Source of the DNA: Leptodactylus fallax | Lineage: Eukaryota > Chordata > Amphibia > Anura > Leptodactylidae | Direction of reading: 5' to 3' | Assembly: GCA_947044405.1 (NCBI GenBank) | Contig: CAMRHE010000018.1 | Coordinates: 124,001 to 188,000 of the forward strand | Length of the DNA stretch: 64,000 nucleotides | In this document: positions 20,001-30,101 of the stretch, in pieces | Layout: every line of letters starts with the position of its first letter | Numbering within the stretch: position 1 is the stretch's first letter | Made by a program: the position numbers and the translations under genes | Notes under the pieces: generated by a model | Database searches by the model: none | Seen by the model: only the letters and a program-made list of their open reading frames with translations | Told to the model about the DNA's origin: nothing

Positions 20001-21826
20001 TGGCACCGGCTATAGCTGATAAAGAATTTCTCAAACTTATGGACAAGGAATTCATTCAAGATGATTCCAACAGCTGGGTAGCACCCTTACCTTTCCGCTC
20101 CCCGAGATCAAAACTACCAAACAATCTGAAGCAAGCAGTTTCTAGATTTTCCTCTTTAAAACGTACCCTCATGAGGAAACCAGAGATGGAGAAACACTTT
20201 GTAGGTTTCATGCAGAAGGTATTTGAGAGAGATCATGCAGAACCTGCACCTCCACTAAAGGAAGGAGAAGAATGCTGGTACCTTCCATCATTTGGCGTGT
20301 ATCACCCTCGCAAACCTGACCAAATCAGGGTCGTGTTCGATTCTAGTGCTCAGTATGAAGGCGTCTCTCTCAACAACCTGCTCCTCACTGGTCCTAACCT
20401 AAACAACAGCCTCATAGGAGTCTTAATCCGTTTCAGACAGGAACCAGTTGCAGTGATGGCCGACATCCAACAGATGTTTCATTGCTTCATTGTTAAGGAT
20501 GATGACAGAAACTATCTCAGGTTCCTATGGCATAAGGACAATGATGTCAACAATGAAGTCATAGATTACCGGATGAAGGTACATGTCTTTGGCAATAGCC
20601 CATCTCCTGCAGTAGCGATCTATGGACTGAGAAGGACCGCCCAAGAAGGTGAGAAAGAGTATGGCTCTGATGCTCGTCAGTTTGTTGAGAGGAACTTCTA
20701 TGTTGATGATGGTCTTAAATCCTTACCTGCAAGTGAAGAAGTGATCGATCTCCTCTCTAGAACACAGGAAATGCTGTCTGTAGCTAATCTCAGACTTCAC
20801 AAGATCATCTCCAACAATATGGAAGTAATGAAGGCATTTCCCTCTGATGATCATGCAATCAACTTGAAGGATCTTGATCTCAGTTCTGATACTCCTCCTA
20901 TGCAACGCAGCCTAGGATTGCTATGGAACACTGAACAAGACACATTCACATTCCAAGTGTCTTCTTGTGACAAACCTTTCACCAAACGAGGAGTTTTATC
21001 TGTTGTGAACAGCATTTATGATCCTCTTGGTTTCATTGCTCCCATCACCATTCAAGGCAAGCTACTACTAAGACAGCTTACCACTGAGAACATGGACTGG
21101 GACACTCCACTGCCTGCTGAGAAACAACTGAGGTCTGACTGTGGCACTAACTTCGTTGGAGCCTGCAAAGAACTGCAGTTAGACAACTTCTTATCCAACA
21201 ATGGGTGCACTTGGACGTTTAACCCTCCACATTCATCCCATATGGGAGGTTCCTGGGAACGTATGATTGGGATCACACGCAGAATCCTTGACTCTATGTT
21301 GATGGACCACAAGTCGACATTGCTTACCCATGAGACGTTAATAACCTTTCTTGCTGAAGTGTCTGCGATAATCAATGCAAGGCCACTTGTCCCAGTATCT
21401 TCAGACCCTGAATCTCCAATTATCTTAACCCCAGCAACGCTTCTTACTCAGAAAATTGGTACTGCTGCTACCTCTCCACGTATCTTAGATCACAGTGACA
21501 TTTACAGACGCCAATGGAAACAAGTTCAACACCTGTCCAATGTGTTCTGGCACCGCTGGAAAACAGAGTACCTCCACATGCTACAGAGCCGTCACAAATG
21601 GCAAACCTCAAAACCTAATCTCCAGGTGGGTGACCTCGTCCTTCTAAGGGATAAAGAAGTCCATCGGAATGAATGGCCTATGGGTCTCATCACTAAAGTT
21701 GTCCCTAGTGATGATGGGAAGACTCGGAAAGTGGAGGTCAAGGTAACCAAGGAAGGCTCAGTGCGAGTTTTCTTCCGCCCAATTAATGAACTGGTGCTTC
21801 TTCTTCCAAGAGGAGATGTCACATAA
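17024..21826 (+). CDS. BEL/Pao gag-pol polyprotein, RNase H and integrase front deleted
   Basis: The 1600-codon frame is open from ATG 17024 to TAA 21824. In order: gag with an Ala/Glu/Lys/Gln coiled coil built from tandem repeats (about residues 128-190); zinc-knuckle-like cysteines from residue 668 (CFKCCSS...H...C, then CIECGSENH); an aspartic protease with LDNQSNHSLA (Asp 775); and RT with Asp 1147 in MADIQQMF and the YVDD box at 1226-1229. Near residue 1368 the RT thumb/connection sequence joins directly to RSDCGTNF, the integrase segment with the second catalytic Asp (1372). The C-terminal integrase region follows (GGSWERM, then WHRWKTEYL and LQVGDLVLLRDK). RNase H, the HHCC finger and the first integrase Asp are missing, so the copy could not integrate by itself. 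The usual length for the family is several hundred residues longer. Confidence 0.93.
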   Translation: MSAKCLPAYHVSPLEGALRQLCAMHGHYKMKAEDYESILRKFHTDDSLAELQSFQHLNSERDSLVHETKLRTEARIAQLQEMASHVSESTKRSKRTSKSRSSKSSTLSEQLIKARAEAEATKIQAAFAQQKAEMEANAAAMEAKAAQQKAAMEAKAAQQKAEMEANAAAMEANAAQKRAELEALEKQYEHAAAMARLSILEQAISGSESDSTSLCDVEAEDPLKRTRDYVLSQSSESLFATNVPVRDNISPEQQGTVSSAAHRIQGQYNALPVQHPVSSSFMDSQSLAPQQMQYTDTQVNTNVTPYHQTANNRPVSHPYVAKPMDFKQAPRLNAYAAPTLPTSVNQNPTSNVITATQPATQYLKSERTDMSEFARYMVRRELTKTGLTRFDDQPENYRGWKCAFKTAISDLGITAAEELDLLIRWLGPQSTERAKRLRSVHIYNPIAGLTAAWERLEKTYGSPEAIENALFKRLQGFPKISGKDHQKFQELSDLLMELLLAKADTLLPGLSYLDTARGVNPIVSKLPYNIQERWTTVGSRYKNENQVSFPPFSYFCEFIKNIAESKNDPSFSYGDPSVPGSPPIKYDSSHSNYRNRRGPVSVKKTDILPIPTSAPEESSCNSNQDEKVENPNRLCPIHKKPHPLKKCIGFRRKPIQERRELLKKLGICFKCCSSTEHVARDCKIAIKCIECGSENHVQALHPSQPSATPPRGSPSPTKHGGENTDQAANTTTVSSSCTEVCGEDLCDKSCARICLVNIYPKGQPERALRVYVILDNQSNHSLARSELFDLFNLKGDTYPYTLGTCSGISEVSGRRASGLVIASLKGNLEIPLPTLVECNQIPSNREEIPTPEAAFQHPHLRAIASEIPSLDKNADILLLLGRDILRLHKIRQQINGPHDAPFAQRLDLGWVIIGNVCIGRMKRPTNISSFKTHMLPNGRSTCFQPCPHHYQVKEKISNSKWLHNHRDNVNTFLPGDDTLALTVFNTTSDDNKLAPAIADKEFLKLMDKEFIQDDSNSWVAPLPFRSPRSKLPNNLKQAVSRFSSLKRTLMRKPEMEKHFVGFMQKVFERDHAEPAPPLKEGEECWYLPSFGVYHPRKPDQIRVVFDSSAQYEGVSLNNLLLTGPNLNNSLIGVLIRFRQEPVAVMADIQQMFHCFIVKDDDRNYLRFLWHKDNDVNNEVIDYRMKVHVFGNSPSPAVAIYGLRRTAQEGEKEYGSDARQFVERNFYVDDGLKSLPASEEVIDLLSRTQEMLSVANLRLHKIISNNMEVMKAFPSDDHAINLKDLDLSSDTPPMQRSLGLLWNTEQDTFTFQVSSCDKPFTKRGVLSVVNSIYDPLGFIAPITIQGKLLLRQLTTENMDWDTPLPAEKQLRSDCGTNFVGACKELQLDNFLSNNGCTWTFNPPHSSHMGGSWERMIGITRRILDSMLMDHKSTLLTHETLITFLAEVSAIINARPLVPVSSDPESPIILTPATLLTQKIGTAATSPRILDHSDIYRRQWKQVQHLSNVFWHRWKTEYLHMLQSRHKWQTSKPNLQVGDLVLLRDKEVHRNEWPMGLITKVVPSDDGKTRKVEVKVTKEGSVRVFFRPINELVLLLPRGDVT

Positions 21827-22085
21827 AAGAAGATAAGGACACCATTCACAGCTCATGGCGGGGAGCTTCCTTCCATGAACTAAAAACGTGTTCTTGTGGA
21901 TTACAGTGTGGGTCGGTGGAGGTGTTGGCAAATTGCGGCTTCCCGACCTGAAGATTGGTTTATTTGGACTAACTGTTGATTATTGTTTGTTGTGCATGTT
22001 TCTTTTTTGTTTTTCAGGTTTGAAGAGGACTTTATGGACATCTCAGGACATTTAATGTTTGTTTTCATTGAAATCTAAAGATTTC

Positions 22086-22095
22086 AGGCGGGGAG
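22086..22095 (+). promoter_or_regulatory. BEL polypurine tract (candidate)
   Basis: AGGCGGGGAG lies directly against the 3' LTR, the place where plus-strand DNA synthesis is primed in LTR elements. It has one C among nine purines. The call is from position and composition only. Confidence 0.6.
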
Positions 22096-22469
22096 TGTCA
22101 TGTCCCAGGACTTGGTTTAATTCACTGACATGTATCTGTGATACTGTTTGTCTTTGTAGTTTGTCCCTTTTCTCTCTCTGTATCCTTAGTTGTGATGCTG
22201 TAGCTCCTCCTCTCTGTTCCTCAGTTTAGTTTCACTTCTTTGTAAGCAACATGTCTGCTCAGCTCCTGGTATTTCATCATTTTTCACCTACTGCTGTATG
22301 AGGTTTTACAAGATTTACCTGGATTAAAGCATCTGGAATCTTATCTACGCCTCCTCAGTTGAGTTGAACACTATCTGATAAATATCTTGGTGTAAATTGC
22401 TGGTTAGCATAGAGACTACAGGACACTCTCACAACCTCACACTTGCAGCCAAGCTATTGAGTCAGAACA
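22096..22469 (+). repeat. BEL/Pao 3' LTR
   Basis: Identical to 16276-16649 in a base-by-base reading. It is followed by the target duplication GTACT at 22470-22474. ATTAAA is at 22323-22328. Confidence 0.96.
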
Positions 22470-22474
22470 GTACT

Positions 22475-24020
22475 GCTTCATCTGTATATACTGTATACAG
22501 GTTGGTAATATAATAAAAATTAATTCCCAAACACAGCACTTCCTTATTAAATACTAGGATTATATCATACTGTAGGGAATCATAAAGAAGCAGGTTAGCG
22601 AAAGCACTTTTTCTGTCCCTACACCCCTTATCTGATTGCTGTCACACTGAATTTCTTTCATGCACAGTATATTGCCCTCATTTCCCTACAGTTCAGCCTC
22701 TTGTCTGCTTTTAATCAGATTTATTTTTCTTAGTGCTCTTCTATCAATCCCATGATGTTTCAGCACCACATCACTTGGCAGCTAGAGTCAGTACCAGTTC
22801 TTCCTGCTGAGGCTCCAAGGTCGGGTACCAATGGCTACCTCTGCACTCCCTATATCTCTGCTTCTGTCCTTCAATTGCGACTATGTGACTGGGCCCTGCC
22901 TAATCATCAGCAGTAACTGTCATAGTAGTCCCTAGTTTTTCCTGGGTAGAATTTGTGTGGAACAGTCCATGCAGTTTAATCAAACATGAAATTCTAGTAC
23001 CTGAGATGGTGACCCTGTGAGAGAACAGAAATACATGCAACCCCAAGGGGGGGGGGGGTCACCTGATATCATATCACCAAACTGAAGACAAGGACCTCAT
23101 GAATTTTCAGGTGCAAAGGAATAACGAAAGGTAATATTTGCTGAATTATATGTGAAATGCTTACATTTGCCCAGTAGATCGGTAAGCAGATGTTAGGCTG
23201 CCGTTTATAAAGTTCATGGATAAAACCTTTGATGAAACATATTTTTTAAAATTATTCAAGGTTATGGTAATGCTGTTGGCTGCATTTATAACTGCCTGGA
23301 TGTTCTCCATTACATGCAGTTTTGTGCCAGTGGGAACAATGGCTGAGAATTCCTCGACGGGAGGTGGAAATGTGATTAATAATGTGATTAATAATGATGG
23401 TACTAAAGACAGCAGTCAGGATATATCATTTTTGCACTTAGACAGGTAATCTGCCCTGATGATTTATTATCTGTTGGCATTGTTTTTAGCTAAAGCGCCC
23501 TGTACTTTGAACAGCATGACAGTTTTTCTCCTGTTCATGTTGGATATTATGCATTTTTATATATATTTCTAATAGCTATCTCTTTTGTGAAGCCGCATTT
23601 GCCTAATTAAGCATCAAGAAAAAGACAATATATTTCAATATGTTAACTGAGGTACCATATGCAAGTTACTTTAAGTTTACAAAATACAAAGATTCCTGGG
23701 TCAGCACAAAAGTTCAAACTTCCTTAGCAAGACATAACCACTTCAACTACAAAATACCCTGATAAGCAACTTGTAGACAGCCTATACTCTCATATGGCTA
23801 AGTTCATTGTGAAGGGACTTAGCCATAATGGAGCTAATGTAAATTGAGCAATGCTTTGGTGTCAATTTTCTAGGTTGAAGTGATTCCCTAACTGCTATAC
23901 ATCTCAGGCAGAAAAGATCACACTCATATCTGCTGCCTGTGAACAGTGCTGCTAATGGAAAGGGGCCCGATAACATGTGATGCATATACACGGCGCAGGC
24001 CACATTCCAATAGAAAGCCT
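22475..24020. other. Intronic DNA without recognised genes
   Basis: There is a G run at 23047-23058. The frame at 23216-23449 includes a hydrophobic stretch but has no splice context or known domain and is not called a gene. Confidence 0.4.
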
Positions 24021-24044
24021 GACCAGGGGAGGTGAGTAAAATTA

Positions 24045-24320
24045 ACAAACACTTATACTCACTTCTCCTGGGTGTCCGGCAGTTCCCGGCTTTCTCTTTG
24101 GGTATCTTCCAGTCTACATCAGAACTTCAGTGTGGCCCATGTGACCTACAATGGTGACCCATGGGCCTGAAGATGAAGCTAGAAACAGCCAAGGCACAGC
24201 AAGGATGCCCAGGATAGGCGAGGTACGGTGAGTATAAGTGTTTTGTTTATTTTTATACTATGTGAGGCCACTATGGGAAGCATTATACTGTGAGGGGCTT
24301 TGGAGAACCTATTCTACTGC
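24045..24320. repeat. Palindromic repeat related to the minisatellite-bearing family
   Basis: AAACACTTATACTCAC (24047-24062) is inverted at GTGAGTATAAGTGTTT (24230-24245). The segment TTTTATACTATGTGAGGCCACTATGGGAAGCATTATACTGTG resembles one minisatellite unit of 6161-6420. The central part has GGTACGGTGAGTATAAG at the same relative position as GGTAAGT in the larger copies. Confidence 0.45.
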
Positions 24321-24530
24321 ATGGGGCCCCTTCACTATGTACATCACACGCCATCAGTTTCATTGCAGCCGTGTAACGTTATTACAGCCTGTAATTACAT
24401 CTTATGGTCACTATAAACAGATACTGTGCAGTGTAAATGGTGAAAGGGTCATGGGGCTTGCAAAAGCACCAAGGTCCCTTCAAACAACTGATAAGCATGG
24501 GTCCCAGGTGTTGGAGCTCCACTGATCTCT

Positions 24531-24816
24531 TAGGCTGGGTTCACACCAGTGCTTAAACTCTGTTCGGAGTTTCCGTACCTGAACCAGTTTAAAAAATGTG
24601 GATAGAAAAGCGCTGCATGCAACGCTTTTTTCTCCACATTTTGTGCTCCTTTTGGGCAAAAACCGGGTGGAAACACGGCGGACCCCATTATAGTCTATTG
24701 GGGTCCGCAGGTTTCCACGGGTAACCGCTTTTTTAAACAGATTAGGTTTCCATTTGTGGGGTCTCCAAGCAGACCCCCCAAACGGAAACCCAAACACAGG
24801 TGTGAACCTAGCGTTA
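24531..24816. mobile_element. MITE with GGGTTCACACC termini
   Basis: TTAGGCTGGGTTCACACC at the left is inverted at GGTGTGAACCTAGCGTTA at the right. TTA stands at both ends as a possible 3-bp target duplication, which would suit PIF/Harbinger. A hairpin CGGACCCCATTATAG / CTATTGGGGTCCG lies in the middle (about 24681-24708). It is related to the repeat at 682-890. The superfamily is inference. Confidence 0.6.
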
Positions 24817-25192
24817 GACTGTTAGGACCCCACAGATCAGTTGTTTCCCAGAGCACGTAGCTCCCAGCACTGTTTACACGCTGGAGGCTGCGCTGCTTAC
24901 TCACACTCACCGTATTATTGATAACTGCAGTTGTGGATACTATAGTTGTATCCCTTTTAAGTATCTGAGATACTGCTGCAGCACCCATAGCTGCTGTTTC
25001 CAAGAATACACTGTAGGGAGGGGGTAGGGGGAACGAGGGTACAAACATTGTCAGTCTTGCATGCACTGACTATAGCAAGGACGGGGCTATGCAGAAGACC
25101 AGTGAAAGGAGAGTTAGGTTCATTTTGTAAATCAAATGATTTCCAGGTCTCAGTTAATTTTCAGCAGGAGTTGGACAACCCCTTTCATTACA
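24817..25192. other. Intronic DNA without recognised features
   Basis: No exon or repeat terminus was identified apart from the GGACAACCCCTTT edge near 25173-25185, which belongs to the same class as the next repeat. Confidence 0.4.
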
Positions 25193-25412
25193 AAAGGGTT
25201 TTCAGCAACTATACTTGAGCTCTACATTTTTTTTTCCAGGCCAGTGAAATCACATCCACTGGTCACATGGCCATACTGCAGCTCAGTCCCATTCAAATGA
25301 ATAGGGTTGTGATGAAATAGCAAGCATAGGCACTATACAATGCATGATGCAGTGCTTGGGAAGTAGTCAAGAGGGCACAGGAATCAATATCGTAGCGCTG
25401 GACAAACCCTTT
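25193..25412 (-). repeat. Dispersed frog-type repeat (GGCCATGTGACC family), copy 2
   Basis: Reverse-oriented copy: GGTCACATGGCCATACTGC, AGCTCAGTCCCATTC, CACTATACAATGCATG. The edges AAAAGGGTTTTC and GGACAAACCCTTTAT are inverted relative to each other, which supports a MITE rather than a SINE. Confidence 0.65.
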
Positions 25413-26750
25413 ATACGTTGTTAGTCAGCAGAATTGATTTTAATGGTGAATGCATTTAAAAATAAATGGATAGAAGTAGCAAGAACAGTTTTTGTATTAA
25501 AATAAGAAGGAGAATACAGTCGCTGAATTGACTTGTCAATAGGTTTGACATTTTTCTCTAGTAAAATGGTTGTATTGTGAAGATTTGGGCAGTGATAAGT
25601 TGGTTAACCAGGGTTTACAAAGCTGTCATATTTGTGGCATTTGGAAGTCAGCAAACTTGACATCTTTGAATGGAAAATCTCCAGCTGACGCACAAATCAC
25701 TGCTTTTGCTTCTTATCCACCACAATCTTTCATTTGCAACCTAGTGCAAAGGGATTCATGGTGAGCCACTTTAATAGAAATGTTTAAGTTCTTCAGAAGT
25801 GTGCATGCTCTTACTGTGATAAAGAACCACTTAAGATGAAACCATCAGAGCTTATGGAGGCATTAATAAATTATAAGAAAAAGACTGTGCTAAAAGTAGA
25901 ATATTTTAGGGCTGCAGGTTTTGTCAGTATAGACACTGATGTCTAAAACAAAAGGCTTTGTCATAGATGATACGTAAAGGAACACAATCTTATCTCACTG
26001 CATTCAGCATCCTCCAGATCTCGTGCAGAGAAGTTCTACATGCATGCTACGCATTTGATGATCATATATATTTTATACAGTACTCTCCTGACATTCTTAC
26101 ATATAGAAATCTACAGTCACCACAGAAATATCAAACAATATAAGTGTAAGTAAAATAAAGTGGAGTATCATTGGCCAATTTTCTAAACCTATATTTTTTT
26201 TCTTAGTGGTCTCTATAGACTTTAATAAAACATCTGGCCACAAAAAAAAACATGCACACACAACACAACAATATAGATAAATAAGCCATGGAAAATCCAC
26301 ATAGATCTCCAATTGTTTGCCTTGGTCCTCTGGTTTCCTCTAACACAGGCAAACCATAGTGATAGGTTAATTTAGTACAGTATTTAAATGGGACAAAATG
26401 GGTCAGGGGCCATTGTAAATGAAGACAATTTCTGTACAGCGCTGAGGAATATGTTGGTGCTATATTAAAATGAAGAAAAAGGCAAAAGACATATAGTTTT
26501 TTTCTAAAATTGTAGCTAGTGAAAAGTTACTCACTGATAAGTAGCCCTTATTTCTGGATAAACATGGCATTAGCACCTACGGCAGTCCTTTGTTCTGCTA
26601 ACTGTTACGGGTCTGATCCCACTCAAAGGCCATCAATGCATGTTCCCATATTCCTCAAAACCCCCCTGCCCATAGACTAGTGCGTGAAAAAAGGGGTCAA
26701 GGGGCAATGTGAGTGATTGTGTTACTTAAGCACTACTGTGGTTTATGTAG
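25413..26750. other. Intronic DNA without recognised genes
   Basis: AT-rich. No INPP4B exon is expected here, because the phases of the flanking exons 30457-30554 and 12038-12150 already agree. Confidence 0.45.
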
Positions 26751-26775
26751 AAGCAATTTTTTTTTTTTTTTTTTT

Positions 26776-26793
26776 CCCAAGATGGCGCCGCTG
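26776..26793 (+). promoter_or_regulatory. YY1-like motif at the LINE 5' end
   Basis: CAAGATGGCGCC closely resembles the YY1 consensus (AAGATGGCGGC). It sits at the very start of the element, as the known YY1 site does in mammalian L1. The role is inference from position and motif. Confidence 0.5.
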
Positions 26794-26909
26794 GAGTGGC
26801 TGCCAGCTACAGCAGCTCTGAGACTCTCTATCTTATTTTTCTTTCTATGACTCGTTTTGTACCTCTCTACTTAAGGACTTTTGCACTATGAAGAAACACA
26901 CACAAAGAC

Positions 26910-28241
26910 TTGGACCCTTGTGATACTTTTTTTTTGTTTTTTATCTGTCTTTTGTTCTGCTTGAAAATGGGATCTTTTGTGTATGCAGACAATTCCTTTG
27001 TCTATACAAGAGAGGAAATTCTGCAGCTCAGAGACACAGCAGGATGGCATACCATCTGGTCACACATCCCCCGTGAGATTTGGAGAAAGAAAAAGCGGGT
27101 GAGGGGATGCAGAGCAGGAACTCTTCAGAGGATTAAAAAGAGGCGTTACCGACCAGCTGTTCCCTCCATCATCATGGGCAATGTGAGATCTCTTGCAAAC
27201 AAGATGGATGAACTAACAGCTCTCACCAGGCATCATCAGGAGTTTCGGGCGTGCAGCATGATGCTACTTACAGAGACTTGGCTCACTGAAGTTACTCCTG
27301 ACCCTCTGGTCTCCTTGGATGGTTTTAAACTCCTTCGGGCAGACAGGACAAGGGAGAGCGGTAAGAGGAAAGGAGGAGGGCTGGCAATGTTTGTGAATAA
27401 TAGATGGTGTAATCCTAGGCACATTGTGATTAAGGAGCAAACTTGCTGTAAGGACATTGAACTATTAGCTGTGAGCATGAGACCTTTCTACCTACCAAGG
27501 GAACTATCACATGTCATCGTGATAGCTGCATATGTCCCCCCCTCTGCGAAAGCTGACACTGCCTGCGAGGTCCTACAAGCCACGCTGAGCCAGTTACAGT
27601 TAAAACATCCCCAGGCCCTCTTTCTTCTGTCGGGTGATTTCAACCATGCCTCTCCATCATCCACACTGCCCAGTTTCACACAGTATGTAACCTGCCACAC
27701 AAGAGACAACAAAACACTGGACTTGTTCTTTGCCAACGTGAGGGAGGCATATAACTCATCAGCCCTACCGCCCCTGGGAAGATCGGATCACAACCTAGTG
27801 CATCTCCGACCTGTGTACAAGCCACTTGTACATAGAGAACCAGCTGTCACCCGCACAGTGAGGATATGGTCCAAGGAGAGTGATGAGGCTCTGAGGGATT
27901 GTTTTGACACAACCGCATGGGAAGTTTTGCAGGATTCGTATGGAGAAGATATAGAAGGACTCACACACTGCATAACGGACTACATAAATTTTTGTGTGGA
28001 CAACACAGTACCGACAAAAGTGGTGAGGTGCTTCTCCAATAACAAACCATGGATTAACTCTGATATAAAAACACTACTTAAGGAGAAAAAGATGGCATTC
28101 AGGACAAGAGATAAGGAGGGGTTGAGGGAAGTACAAAAGGAGCTGAGGAATCAAATCAGGCAGGGAAAAGCCAGTTATAAAGAAAAAATGGAAAAGCAAA
28201 CGGAAAGAAAAGACATAAGGGGGGGTCTGGGAGGGGCTTAA
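26910..28241 (+). pseudogene. LINE ORF2, AP endonuclease part
   Basis: The first ATG in this frame is at 26967; the frame is open from a TTG at 26910. Endonuclease motifs in order are NVRSLANKMDEL, LLTETWL (Glu codon 27273), GDFNHA (27633 on) and GRSDHNL (Ser-Asp-His, 27783-27791), so all main catalytic signatures are present. The frame then runs into the linker before RT and ends at TAA 28239. The shift is explained by one extra G in the seven-G run at 28219-28225, after which the correct frame reopens as the GLKSISG linker. Without that base the RT would follow in frame. Confidence 0.85.
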
Positions 28242-29129
28242 GTCAATTTCGGGTCATAAACAGTCTGTCTGCCAGATTGAGGCAGATGTTAATTGGCTTA
28301 ATGAACTAAACCTATTCTTCAACAGATTTGATCACACACCAGCTCCTCTCACCCCAGTATGTCCTTCAGCTCCCCCCACCACAATGACTTCTCCCCATGC
28401 GGCCACTTCCCAACAGACCAGTAAATCCAGAAATCCGTCTTTATCTGGCCACAGTCTGACCTTCACACGGGCCCAGGTGAGGAAGGAGATGAAAAAGATC
28501 AAGGCGAGGAAAGCCGCAGGGCCAGATGACATCAGTGCAAGGCTAATTAAGACTTGCGGGGACCAGCTGTGTGGTATAATTACATATATGTATAATATGA
28601 GCCTGAGGCAGGAAATAGTCCCTGAATTATGGAAATCTTCTTGTGTGGTACCAGTTCCAAAGAAACCCCACCCTATGGACCTCAACGACTACAGACCTGT
28701 AGCACTGACATCCCACCTGATGAAGATCTTGGAGAGATTGGTTCTCACACATCTCCGCCCTCTAGTGAGCCCCGCTATGGACCCCCTCCAGTTTGCTTAT
28801 CGGCCGGGCATTGGGGTAGATGATGCCATCATCCATCTTCTGCACAGGGCTCTGTCTCACCTGGAGAAACCAGGGAACACAGTGAGAATAATGTTCTTTG
28901 ACTTCTCCAGTGCTTTTAACACCATACAGCCCAGGTTATTGAGGGACAAGCTGGGCCTTGCTGGAGTGGACCACCACCTCTCCAACTGGATCCTAGACTA
29001 CCTCACAAATCGACCTCAATACGTGAGAGCCCGAGACTGTGTGTCAGGTACCGTGATCTGTAATACGGGGGGCACCTCAGGGTACGGTTCTCGCCCCTTT
29101 CCTCTTCACACTGTACACTGCAGATTTTA
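28226..29129 (+). pseudogene. LINE ORF2, first half of reverse transcriptase
   Basis: Motifs are KARKAAGPDDISARL (RT block 1), VPELWKSSCVVPVPK, LNDYRPVALTSHLMKILER, QFAYRPGIGVDDAI and FFDFSSAFNTI (first catalytic Asp codon at 28900). After GVDHHLSNWILDYLTNRPQY and CNTGG the frame changes near 29067-29072 in a six-G run, before the PQG-type loop. The ORF then ends in unrelated codons at TAG 29128. A one-base excess of G accounts for the break. Confidence 0.85.
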
Positions 29130-29881
29130 GGTGCAACTCATCCAGCTGCTACCTACAGAAGTATTCTGACGACTCTGCAATAGTGGGTCTCATCACAGAT
29201 GATGATGACAGGGAGTACAGAGAACTGAACCGGGATTTTGTGGACTGGTGCCACCGGAACCACCTGAAGATTAACGCGGGGAAGACCAAGGAGATGGTGG
29301 TGGACTTCCGCAAAGGCAGATGCCCTCCAAATCCAGTGGACATCCTGGGGACGGGCATCGAGATTGTGAACACCTATAAGTACCTGGGTTTGCTCCTTAA
29401 TAATAAGCTGGACTGGGCAGATCATATGGAGGCCCTGTACAGGAAGGGCCACAGCAGGCTCTACCTGCTTAGGAAACTGAGAGCCTTTGGAATCCGGGGG
29501 GCACTTCTTAGAACTTTCTTCAACTCGGTAGTGGCATCAGCCATCTTCTTTGGAGTGGCCTGCTGGGGGAGCAGTATATCAACCAGGGACAGAAATAAAC
29601 TTGACAAGCTGATTAGAAGGGCCAGCTCTGTCCTGGGGAGCCCACTGGACCCAGTGCAGGTGGTGGGTGACAAAAGGATACTGTCCGTGGTGAGCTCCAT
29701 GCAGAAGAAGAAGTCCCATCCCATGCATGAGACTGTGATCGCGCTGAGCAGTACTGTCAGTGACCGACTGCTCCACCCTAGGTGTGAGAAGGAGCGCTAT
29801 CGGAAGTCTTTCCTCCCCACCGCGGTTAGGCTGTACAACCAACACCGACCTAAGCGGAGATCATTACACACAGAGAACTGA
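29073..29881 (+). pseudogene. LINE ORF2, second half of reverse transcriptase and C-terminus
   Basis: The third frame carries the YSDD catalytic box (29162-29173), then DFVDWCHRNHLKINAGKTKE, YKYLGLLLNNKLDW, LRKLRAFGI and VASAIFFGVACWGSS. The C-terminal end is RCEKERYRKSFLPTAVRLYN, typical of L2/Rex1-type proteins. It stops at TGA 29879. Every expected RT motif is present across the three pieces, so the copy would be nearly intact but for the two G-run shifts. Confidence 0.86.
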
Positions 29882-30075
29882 AATATCTCTCTGCCTGTTA
29901 TATCCCCCCCCCCCCCTCCTCTGCTACGTCCTATCTGTCTGTCTGCTATTAATGTAATGCCTCTCACCTTGGAACATTCCTGTACATGTTGTATTTGTAT
30001 TTGTATCTGCTTATCTTATCTTATCTTTGCTGCTGTAACACACTGAATTTCCCCATTGTGGGACTATTAAAGGAC

Positions 30076-30101
30076 TATTATTATTATTATTATTATTATT
30101 A
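30076..30101 (+). repeat. (TTA)n tail of the LINE
   Basis: About eight TTA units directly follow the LINE 3' UTR. They are part of the element's end rather than an independent microsatellite. Confidence 0.85.

Larger units (their letters stand above)
16276..22469 (+). mobile_element. BEL/Pao LTR retrotransposon with an in-frame pol deletion
   Basis: A 6194-bp element flanked by the 5-bp target duplication GTACT (16271-16275 and 22470-22474). Both LTRs are 374 bp, run TG...CA and showed no difference in a base-by-base reading, so the insertion looks recent. One long frame codes gag, protease and RT and then jumps to the second half of integrase. RNase H, the zinc-binding end of integrase and the first catalytic Asp are absent. 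There is no envelope-like frame between the pol stop and the 3' LTR. It lies antisense to the INPP4B exons, inside the 18.3-kb intron. Confidence 0.95.
26776..30101 (+). mobile_element. L2/CR1-group LINE with two frameshifts
   Basis: The 5' edge after a T run is CCCAAGATGGCGCCGCTGG. Then come an AP endonuclease, a reverse transcriptase and a 3' UTR ending TTTCCCCATTGTGGGACTATTAAAGG with a (TTA)n tail (30076-30101). The short 3' microsatellite instead of poly(A) is typical of L2/Rex1/CR1 elements. No target duplication was found. Both frame breaks fall in G runs. The element is antisense to INPP4B. Confidence 0.88.

Noticed and set aside
21827..22095. Possible envelope gene after BEL pol
   Set aside because: Only 269 bp lie between the pol stop and the 3' LTR, with no long frame, signal peptide or membrane segment.
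23216..23449. 77-codon frame with a hydrophobic helix
   Set aside because: No splice signals, no recognised domain and no fit to the host gene strand; frames of this length are expected by chance.
26888..26966. Separate LINE ORF1 upstream of the endonuclease
   Set aside because: The stretch from the 5' edge to the first ATG of the endonuclease frame is too short and has no long open frame.
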